Assembly: GCA_023387245.1 (NCBI GenBank)
Contig: JAEWIH010000058.1
Span: 1 to 22,248 of the forward strand
Direction: 5' to 3'
DNA length: 22,248 nt
Origin: Bacillota bacterium
GTDB taxonomy: Bacteria; Bacillota_I; Bacilli_A; Erysipelotrichales; Erysipelotrichaceae
A program made the translations under genes and the position numbers. Numbering within the stretch: the stretch's first letter is position 1; each line of letters begins with the position of its first letter. Positions 15,818 to 22,248 of this stretch are shown in pieces. The notes beneath the pieces are model-generated. The model did no database searches, was not told the DNA's origin, and saw only the letters and a program-made list of their open reading frames with translations.

Positions 15818-17464
15818 ATGAATAACTCTATTATATGGGGATTTATTGTTGGAGGACTAGCTTTATTCTTGTTTGGAATTAATTTAATGGGTGATGGCTT
15901 AACAAATTTTGCTGGCGCTAAGATCCGTGATTATATTAATAAATATACTTCCAATCTATTCATGGCTATTATTGTCGGCATTATATTAACGGGGGTTATT
16001 CAATCATCCTCTGCGACTACTGTTATAGTTATTTCATTAGTAAGAAGTGGTTTAATGCGTCTAGACCAAGCTATTGGAGTAACAATGGGTTCTAATATAG
16101 GTACAACCGTTACTGCTGTTTTAGTAGGTTTTAATGTAGAAAAACTATCTTATTTTATACTTTTTTTTGGAGTAGTTTTAACAATTATAGCTAAAAATAA
16201 AAAACAAATTCACTTAGCTCATATTTTAATCGGATTTTCATTAGTTTTCATGGGATTAAGTATGATGGGATCAGAGTTAAGAAAATTACAATACCTACCT
16301 GAATTTGAACAATTTATGACTAGCATTGCTGATCATCCTGTTTTAGGAGTAATTGGTGGTAGTATTGTAACTGCCTTAATCCAATCTTCATCAGCAGTAA
16401 TTGGGATTGTTCAAAAATTATATGATACAAATAACATCAGTTTAATCGCTACTATAAGCATTATTTTTGGTGCTAATATTGGAACATGTATTACAGCAAT
16501 TTTAACTTCAATTGGAGGTAGTGTTGCTGCTAAAAGAGCATCTAGTTTCCACTTATTTTTCAATGTGATCGGCGCATTAATTTTCATTATATTACTAATA
16601 CCTTATACTCATTTAATTATGACGATAGGTAATATGTTACAATTAAATAAAATGATGACTGCTGCTAGTGCCCATTTTATTTTCAATGTTGCTACGACAT
16701 TACTGTTTTTTCCATTTACTAAATTCTATTGTCGACTATTAGAAAAAATCATACCTGATAAAAAGGGTTCAATTACTGACATTGAGTTAGTAGAATTAGA
16801 CGAAAATATGATTGATCACTTCCCTGCTGGTGCTTTAGAACTTTCAAAAAATACAATTGTTAAAATGGGTCAATTAGTTATTAGTAGTATTATTGCTTCT
16901 AAAGAATATTTAATAAATAAAGAAAGTAGTAAGAGAAATGAAGTTAATCAAATAGAAGAAATGATTAATAATCTAGATACTAAAGTCACCGCATATTTAC
17001 TAAAAATTGCTCATAGTAATTTATCTGATGATTTAGAAACTGAATATGCTACTAACTTACAAGTAGTAAAAAACATAGAAAGAATTAGTGATTTAAGTCA
17101 AAATTTAGTAGAATATTATGACTTCGTTTTCGAAAATAAAGAAACTATGACTTCATTCCAAATTGAGGATTTAAATAAAATGTATAAATTATTAATCGAA
17201 AACACTCAATTATCTTTAACGGTTTTTGAAAATTATGAAGTTTCTAAAATGGAAGAAGTAGAAAAGGCAGAAGATGAAATGGATAAGTTAGAAGCAAATT
17301 GCCGAAATCAACATTTTAAAAGATTAGTTAAAATGCCTTCGACCGCTAATGTTGCTTCGTCAATGTATATTGATATATTATCAACAATGGAAAGAATGGC
17401 TGATCATTCATATAATGTCGCTAATATCACTGTTAATCCAGTTAAAATTCATCAACATAAATAA
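15818..17464 (+). CDS. Na/Pi cotransporter family protein with PhoU-like domain
   Basis: A 548-residue membrane protein of the NptA/YjbB (PNaS) family, likely moving phosphate across the membrane. Two inverted repeats each carry a QSSS signature: GVIQSSSATTVI (59-70) and ALIQSSSAVIGI (186-197). Each is followed by a G-[SA]-NIGT motif (91-96 and 218-223). The first 300 residues hold about eight hydrophobic helices. The C-terminal 200 (about 340-548) are charged and helical, matching a PhoU-like domain. The ATG has GAGG 7 bases upstream. It is the only plus-strand gene, between ybeY and phoH, suggesting later insertion into an old gene order. Direction of phosphate flow (uptake or export) cannot be told from the sequence. 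Confidence 0.92.
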   Translation: MNNSIIWGFIVGGLALFLFGINLMGDGLTNFAGAKIRDYINKYTSNLFMAIIVGIILTGVIQSSSATTVIVISLVRSGLMRLDQAIGVTMGSNIGTTVTAVLVGFNVEKLSYFILFFGVVLTIIAKNKKQIHLAHILIGFSLVFMGLSMMGSELRKLQYLPEFEQFMTSIADHPVLGVIGGSIVTALIQSSSAVIGIVQKLYDTNNISLIATISIIFGANIGTCITAILTSIGGSVAAKRASSFHLFFNVIGALIFIILLIPYTHLIMTIGNMLQLNKMMTAASAHFIFNVATTLLFFPFTKFYCRLLEKIIPDKKGSITDIELVELDENMIDHFPAGALELSKNTIVKMGQLVISSIIASKEYLINKESSKRNEVNQIEEMINNLDTKVTAYLLKIAHSNLSDDLETEYATNLQVVKNIERISDLSQNLVEYYDFVFENKETMTSFQIEDLNKMYKLLIENTQLSLTVFENYEVSKMEEVEKAEDEMDKLEANCRNQHFKRLVKMPSTANVASSMYIDILSTMERMADHSYNVANITVNPVKIHQHK

Positions 17465-17481
17465 AAATATTATTTTTTTAA

Positions 17482-17517
17482 AAAACAGCATTGAATTATA
17501 TAATTCAATGCTGTTTT
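17482..17517. terminator. Bidirectional terminator between converging genes
   Basis: A perfect 36-base palindrome: 18 bases on each side of the centre at 17499/17500, core half-site AAAACAGCATTGAATTAT. It serves the transporter gene (plus strand, TTTTAG tail) and phoH (minus strand, six T then A-rich DNA). The hairpin would be about 16 bp with a small A-T loop. It lies 17 bases from each stop codon. Confidence 0.93.
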
Positions 17518-17534
17518 AGTTGCTTTAAATATTT

Positions 17535-18431
17535 TTAATTATTATTTTGATATGCTTTTATAATTTTAGTAACTAAAGGATGTCTAACAACATCTTCTTC
17601 ATTTAAAGTAACTAATTTAATACCTTGAATAGCTTTTAGTTTATAAAAAGCATCCTTTAATCCACTATCTTTATTATATTTCAAATCAATTTGTTCTAAA
17701 TCACCAGCAACTGCCATTTTTGAATTAAAACCTAATCTCGTCAAAAACATTAACATTTGAGTAATTGTTGTATTTTGAGCTTCATCTAAAATAATAAAAG
17801 CATTATCTAAAGTTCGCCCACGCATATATGCCAGTGGAGCAATTTCAATAATTTTTTTCTCAATATATTTATTAGTAGTATCTTCACCAATTAATCTATA
17901 TAAAGCATCATATAATGGTGCTAAATAAGGATCTATTTTTTCTTTTAAATCTCCAGGTAAAAAACCAAAACTTTCACCAGCTTCAACTGCTGGACGAGTT
18001 AAAACAATTTTATTAACATAATTTTGGCGTAACAATTTAATAGCATATGCTACACATAAAAAAGTTTTACCAGTACCAGCTGGACCATTTACTAAAACAA
18101 TATCATTGCTTTTTAAAGCATTTAATAGTTCTAGTTGCCCATGAGTTTTAGGGTAAACATTATTACCTTTAAAAAAATGAGTAATTACTTCTACATCATT
18201 CATTTCTAAATAATCAGCCACTATTAAATCACGATTAATAATTTCTTTATGTTTAGAAATTTTAGCTAAAATATAATCTAGCCACTTATTAATTTCTATA
18301 TTTTCGTCATTAACAATTAAAGTATCTCCTCTTAAAATAACATTCAATTTTTGAAATTTATTTGCCTTATCTAATATCTCTTGTAATTGTTGCTGCTGAT
18401 TAATATCAAATTCTAAATTAATTACTTTCAT
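17535..18431 (-). CDS. phoH: PhoH family ATPase
   Basis: A 298-residue cytoplasmic P-loop protein of the PhoH/YbeZ family, linked to RNA metabolism and commonly encoded next to ybeY. Walker A is GPAGTGKT (116-123), Walker B IILDEAQN (213-220). Other marks are LTRPAVEAGESFGFLPGD (144-161) and GDLEQIDL near residue 240. The frame opens at ATG 18446, but ATG 18431 has GAGGG 8 bases upstream and matches the family start, so I choose it. It carries its own predicted promoter and ends at the bidirectional terminator. The functional partner YbeY is only 1.8 kb away but divergently arranged across the transporter gene. Confidence 0.95.
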   Translation of the reverse strand: MKVINLEFDINQQQQLQEILDKANKFQKLNVILRGDTLIVNDENIEINKWLDYILAKISKHKEIINRDLIVADYLEMNDVEVITHFFKGNNVYPKTHGQLELLNALKSNDIVLVNGPAGTGKTFLCVAYAIKLLRQNYVNKIVLTRPAVEAGESFGFLPGDLKEKIDPYLAPLYDALYRLIGEDTTNKYIEKKIIEIAPLAYMRGRTLDNAFIILDEAQNTTITQMLMFLTRLGFNSKMAVAGDLEQIDLKYNKDSGLKDAFYKLKAIQGIKLVTLNEEDVVRHPLVTKIIKAYQNNN

Positions 18432-18450
18432 TCTTTTCGCCCTCATTTAT

Positions 18451-18459
18451 ATTTTATCA
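18451..18459 (-). promoter_or_regulatory. Possible extended -10 promoter for phoH
   Basis: TGATAAAAT on the minus strand resembles an extended -10 (TG-N-TAAAAT). No good -35 is seen. A start near 18444 would lie downstream of the first in-frame ATG (18446), which supports ATG 18431 as the real start. AT-rich context makes chance matches likely. Confidence 0.35.
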
Positions 18460-18486
18460 TATTATTTTTCAATCTTATATATACAT

Positions 18487-18516
18487 AATAAAAAGGATTG
18501 AATAATATCAATCCTT
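18487..18516 (-). terminator. Terminator of rpsU
   Basis: On the minus strand, AAGGATTGA (18516-18508 read in reverse) pairs perfectly with TCAATCCTT (18501-18493) around a TATTAT loop, then TTTATT. The 9-bp stem begins 2 bases after the rpsU stop. The T-tract is short, so some readthrough to phoH is possible. Confidence 0.85.
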
Positions 18517-18518
18517 AA

Positions 18519-18710
18519 TTAATTTTTCTTTTTAGTCTTACGAGCAGCTTTACGAGCAGCTTCACTCTTTAATTTTCTTTTAACACCTGGCTTAATATAA
18601 TATTCACGCTTCCTAGCTTCAGCAAGGGTGCCATTACGAGATACTTGACGCTTAAAGCGACGAAGAGCATCATCTAATGCTTCATTTTCTTTTACTACAA
18701 CTTTAGCCAT
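18519..18710 (-). CDS. rpsU: 30S ribosomal protein S21 (bS21)
   Basis: A 63-residue small-subunit protein near the mRNA exit path. [20 protein letters not shown] (4-23) is the family signature, followed by [14 protein letters not shown] and a Lys/Arg-rich tail. The start has a very strong purine-rich ribosome site (GGGGGTGGAG) and a near-consensus promoter. A terminator follows directly, so it is essentially a single-gene unit. In many bacteria rpsU is joined to dnaG-rpoD; here it lies 8.6 kb from sigA, as it also lies apart in Bacillus. Confidence 0.98.
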   Translation of the reverse strand: MAKVVVKENEALDDALRRFKRQVSRNGTLAEARKREYYIKPGVKRKLKSEAARKAARKTKKKN

Positions 18711-18743
18711 TTACTCCACCCCCTTCTACAAACAAGCAATTAA

Positions 18744-18772
18744 ATTTTAATATTTAATAACAAATTTGTCAA
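18744..18772 (-). promoter_or_regulatory. SigA promoter for rpsU
   Basis: Perfect TTGACA (18767-18772), a 17-base spacer and TAAAAT (18744-18749) on the minus strand. The predicted start near 18737 gives a 27-base leader. This is the closest-to-consensus promoter in the window, fitting a highly expressed ribosomal protein. Confidence 0.85.
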
Positions 18773-18802
18773 TATCTAAAGAATATTTAAACCGAATTTA
18801 TA

Positions 18803-21800
18803 CTATTCAGTTTTACCTTTACCAAGTAAAATAAATAACACTCCTATAAACAATAAACTCAATAAAACAACACCACCTATAACTATCCATAAAGTATAAT
18901 CATTATTAACCTTAGAATTAGTTTCAATAGTATTAGTAGTAGTCGAACTATTTGTTTTTGAATTAGACTGACTATTTTCTTCTACATTTGGATTTTCATT
19001 AGTATTTTGGCTATTATTAGTGTTTTTATTAAGATTTTCATCTGAATTAGTATTAGTAGTATTGTTATCACTATTAGCCTTATTTTTACTTAAAGAATCA
19101 ACATTTGGCTTAACTGGTTTTGGTACATCTATTTTATCTTTAACACCTTCACCAATAACTTCTTTCGCTTGATCAATTAAATCTTTGCGACTAACCATAT
19201 CATCTCCTAAATTATAATCTATATCAATATAATCTACACTAAACTTACTATCTGCTTTCAGTAATTTGAACTCAACACTAACACTACCATTTTTAGCAAC
19301 AACAACTAACTGATGCTGACCAAGATTAAATTCTTTTAAATTTTTAATAATTAACTTATTATTAACAAATTCATAATTATCACTACTTAGCACTACACCA
19401 TCAATCTTAAGACTAATAATATCTTCACTACTATTAATATGTTTAGTAACAATTTCTAAACTTTCATCTTGCTTAATTTCATTTTTATTCAATGTTAATT
19501 CAGGAATATTTACTAATGATATAATAGGTATTTTATTAGTAGTATTTTCTTGTCTACGAACTAAAATATTTTTAGCAACAAAATGTCCATTATTATCACT
19601 TAAAACTAATTGAATAATACTATCATTATCATCATCACTAACTTCAGGTAATGCAACTTTATAGTTAACTACTGACTCATTATCACCCCAAGCAACACCA
19701 TTATTAATTTTTTTAACTAAATCACCATTAATATATAAATTATAACCCGAACTATTATCCGAAACTACTAAATTTAATTCTAATTCAGATAATGCCGTTT
19801 CTATAATATAACTATAATCTTCACTATCACGATCTACAATATTTAAATTAGTTTCATCTAAAACTAATTGAGGTTGACTATGATCTAGCCAAACTTTTAA
19901 AGCAACATTTCTAATATCATTACCATCGCTGTCTTTAACTAAAACATTAATTAAATTTTTACCCTCATTAATTGGTATTAATTTATTAAAATTCAATGAT
20001 GATCCATCAGTAGTAACTCTTACTTCATTGTTATCAGCCGATAATAAAACGTTATCAATATATACTCGTGCATTTACATCATTTAAAACACTACCAATAA
20101 CATCATAATAATATTGACCATCTCTTAAATAAACATTAGCCAAATTATTATTTTCACTACTATCTTTTAATTCTTGAGCACCTAACACTATATCCAATTC
20201 ACGGTTATTAGTATCTAAAACTACAGAAACTTTCTTTGGACTATTTGGCAATACTACTGTCTCTTCACTATTTGGATTATCTTCATAAATAACAACAAAA
20301 GTTCTTACTTTACCTCTAATCTGAGTGCTTGTATTTAAACCAGCCAAATCTAAACCAGCAATATTCGAACTAACATTTTTACTATAATCTGGATCTTTTA
20401 TGTTAAAAAATTCAACTTTTGTTTCTGGTTTATATGTATAAGTAAAACTACCATCCTTATCTATTTTAATGATATCGATATTTTGACCTCGACTAAACTT
20501 AATTTCGTTATATTCATGAACGCTATCACTAACAACACCACTCAAAGTCGCACTACCATCAGCATTTTTGACAACTGTCACCTTATGCCCATATTGTTTT
20601 TCTAAAAGCGGCTCAGCATTTAAGCCAGACTCGACTAAAATATCATTAACTTTTCTTGACTTACCATCAACACTAATACCATCAGAAAAAGCTACTGTAG
20701 GCGCAGTATAATCATAAGTAAATTGACCAAAGTCTATTTTTCTAATTAATGCCCCAGCAGCATTATACTGATTAAACTCAACTAAATATTTACCTTCTTT
20801 ACTAGGTACAATTCCATTAAATGCCGATCTAATGTTACCACTATTATCTACCACATAAGTTTTATTAATTACTACATCTTGATCATTTTTTAACTTCATA
20901 ACTACTTCAAATTTAGTAACACCTGAAACGGCTTTACCAACAGGATAAATATCTGAAGTAAATGTAGAAACTTTTTTATTAACAAATCTTGGGAAAGAAA
21001 TTGCGAATGGATCACTATCAAATTTTTTATCTAAAGTAGTTTCATTATAAGCAAAATCGAGAGCACTAATTATAATTGAATCTTGACTATTACCAGTATA
21101 AGGTAAAACAACTTCATAATTATCACCATCTAATTTAGTTGGAGTATATACTTTATTGTTATAAGAAACTAAGACATTCAATAAGCCATTTTCATCACTA
21201 ACACTAAACTTAACTAAACGTTGACCATTAGTTTCCGAATATAATTTTTGATTTTGTAATAAAATATTAACTTCAGGCTTTTTAGTATCTACTACAATAG
21301 GTAAATACATCGACTTTTCAATACTATCAAAATTTAATTTATAACTAACTTTATAATAATATTTACCATCAGCAACCGTAACATCTTTACCTAATTGAGC
21401 ATCATAAACTTTTCCATCCCATAATGCTTCAAAAAACGGATTAACTACTTTTGCTTTAGGATCTAATGATTTAATTCTTTCTAATGAAAAACGGCGAACA
21501 TTTTTTTGATTATGTAATGTCTTTAGTTTAATTTCATTATTGTTACTCTTATCAACAATCTCGAATTTAAGATCAACTACACCTCTTAACATACCAAGTT
21601 GAGGAATAACATAATCAGCAACATTATCATTATTTGGTGAAAATGCCATATTGTCAGCATGTAATTTGTCACTTAAATCAACACCAGGATATACAATTGA
21701 AGAACTTAAAAATCCTTTAACAATCGAAGCATATGGCAATAAATTATAAACAGAATTTTGGTCATATGCAGGTGTATCTAATGCTGAATCTTTTTCCCAA

Positions 21801-22248
21801 TCTCCACTATAACCAAAAAAACTAAAATGTAATTGAGGGAATTTAGCATTATTAGAATTAAAATATAATACACCCTCAACAAAATTTTCTAATTCCTGAC
21901 TTAATTTCAAACTAACTTTAATACTAGCAGTTGATTTAGGTAAAACTTGAATTTGTTTTTGACTAACACTAACACTAGCATTATCAATTTTTACCATTTT
22001 AATTTGACCATCATCAGTAGTATGTTGAGTATTTAAAATAATATTATTATCATCAAAATTATAAGTAACTGTTTCATTACCATAATTTTTAAATACTAAA
22101 TCAAATTCACTAGCAGTTTTAATTTCTCTTAATTCGCCAACACCTTTACCATTTTCATTATTAAAACTAATAGTAACTGGATTATTTCCTGCAGCTAATG
22201 TATTTAATAAACCAGATCCCTGTTGTCTTAGAGAATATATATTATCAT
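18803..22248 (-). CDS. Subtilisin-family surface protease, C-terminal part (lactocepin/C5a-peptidase-like), membrane-anchored
   Basis: The frame is open from the window edge, so the N-terminus and catalytic residues are missing; about 1147 residues are visible. The first visible block, YSLRQQGSGLLNTLAA, matches the end of the S8 protease domain in lactocepins (consensus R-x-QGAG). A Fn3-like A domain follows, with FVEGVLYFN. Then comes a B-like region containing YPGVDLSDKLH, MAFSPNNDNVADYVIPQLG, WDGK and ADGKYYYKVSYKL, as in streptococcal C5a peptidase. Several Ig-like beta domains fill the middle. An Asn/Ser/Thr linker (bases about 18899-19096) precedes one C-terminal helix and the short tail KGKTE. 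No LPXTG is present. It probably degrades external proteins or host factors. The ATG at 21997 is internal, not the start. Confidence 0.88.
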   Translation of the reverse strand, partial: DNIYSLRQQGSGLLNTLAAGNNPVTISFNNENGKGVGELREIKTASEFDLVFKNYGNETVTYNFDDNNIILNTQHTTDDGQIKMVKIDNASVSVSQKQIQVLPKSTASIKVSLKLSQELENFVEGVLYFNSNNAKFPQLHFSFFGYSGDWEKDSALDTPAYDQNSVYNLLPYASIVKGFLSSSIVYPGVDLSDKLHADNMAFSPNNDNVADYVIPQLGMLRGVVDLKFEIVDKSNNNEIKLKTLHNQKNVRRFSLERIKSLDPKAKVVNPFFEALWDGKVYDAQLGKDVTVADGKYYYKVSYKLNFDSIEKSMYLPIVVDTKKPEVNILLQNQKLYSETNGQRLVKFSVSDENGLLNVLVSYNNKVYTPTKLDGDNYEVVLPYTGNSQDSIIISALDFAYNETTLDKKFDSDPFAISFPRFVNKKVSTFTSDIYPVGKAVSGVTKFEVVMKLKNDQDVVINKTYVVDNSGNIRSAFNGIVPSKEGKYLVEFNQYNAAGALIRKIDFGQFTYDYTAPTVAFSDGISVDGKSRKVNDILVESGLNAEPLLEKQYGHKVTVVKNADGSATLSGVVSDSVHEYNEIKFSRGQNIDIIKIDKDGSFTYTYKPETKVEFFNIKDPDYSKNVSSNIAGLDLAGLNTSTQIRGKVRTFVVIYEDNPNSEETVVLPNSPKKVSVVLDTNNRELDIVLGAQELKDSSENNNLANVYLRDGQYYYDVIGSVLNDVNARVYIDNVLLSADNNEVRVTTDGSSLNFNKLIPINEGKNLINVLVKDSDGNDIRNVALKVWLDHSQPQLVLDETNLNIVDRDSEDYSYIIETALSELELNLVVSDNSSGYNLYINGDLVKKINNGVAWGDNESVVNYKVALPEVSDDDNDSIIQLVLSDNNGHFVAKNILVRRQENTTNKIPIISLVNIPELTLNKNEIKQDESLEIVTKHINSSEDIISLKIDGVVLSSDNYEFVNNKLIIKNLKEFNLGQHQLVVVAKNGSVSVEFKLLKADSKFSVDYIDIDYNLGDDMVSRKDLIDQAKEVIGEGVKDKIDVPKPVKPNVDSLSKNKANSDNNTTNTNSDENLNKNTNNSQNTNENPNVEENSQSNSKTNSSTTTNTIETNSKVNNDYTLWIVIGGVVLLSLLFIGVLFILLGKGKTE

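Noticed and set aside
18899..19096. DNA tandem repeat in the protease linker region
   Set aside because: The low complexity comes from Asn/Ser/Thr codons; no fixed repeat unit can be followed.
1..22248. Mollicute code with TGA as tryptophan
   Set aside because: comGB, comGC, comGG, dgkA and the hydrolase end at TGA at expected lengths, and tryptophans are TGG.
1..22248. tRNA, rRNA, riboswitch, CRISPR, insertion sequence or phage genes
   Set aside because: Read for these on both strands; gaps are short and fully accounted for by promoters, ribosome sites and terminators.

Overview
The window is a very AT-rich stretch of a low-GC Gram-positive genome. It reads with the standard bacterial code: several full-length proteins end at TGA and tryptophan is TGG. 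The best guess is a walled member of the Bacilli on the branch near Erysipelotrichia, RF39-like gut lineages and Mollicutes. The reasons are the Bacillus-like gene order, a single-chain (alpha2) glycyl-tRNA synthetase, an EF-P with Arg at the loop tip, and a class B penicillin-binding protein that implies peptidoglycan. This placement is inference. All genes but one lie on the minus strand.

Layout, left to right (transcription mostly runs right to left): (1) 1-386, 5' part of efp. (2) 405-3605, a complete comG operon (comGA to comGG) for the competence pseudopilus, including a 31-residue ComGE overlapping both its neighbours. (3) 3639-3690, a strong minus-strand terminator separating comG from the genes to its right. 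(4) 3699-4480, rpmG (L33) and a YqgX-like metallo-beta-lactamase-fold hydrolase with their own promoter. (5) 4543-15727, eleven tightly packed genes: ybeY, dgkA, cdd, era, recO, glyQS, dnaG, sigA, trmK, cshB and a PBP2-type transpeptidase. Junctions overlap or are at most 11 bases apart. (6) 15818-17464, the only plus-strand gene, a Na/Pi-cotransporter-like protein with a PhoU-like tail, followed by a bidirectional terminator. (7) 17535-18710, phoH and rpsU, each with its own signals. (8) 18803-22248, the C-terminal part of a large subtilisin-family surface protease (lactocepin/C5a-peptidase-like) held by a transmembrane helix rather than LPXTG.

The cell functions here are replication start (DnaG), transcription (SigA), ribosome assembly (YbeY, Era, L33, S21, CshB), tRNA charging and modification (GlyQS, TrmK), wall synthesis and lipid-carrier recycling (PBP, DgkA), DNA repair and uptake (RecO, ComG), and translation of polyproline stretches (EF-P). 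As I recall it, the order matches that of the same genes in Bacillus subtilis, compressed.

I see no tRNA, rRNA, CRISPR array, insertion sequence or phage gene. I find no clear new multi-gene system. The most unusual item is the minimal ComGE, together with the pattern that every larger pseudopilin carries one pair of exported cysteines. No gene-free stretch reaches 300 bases.
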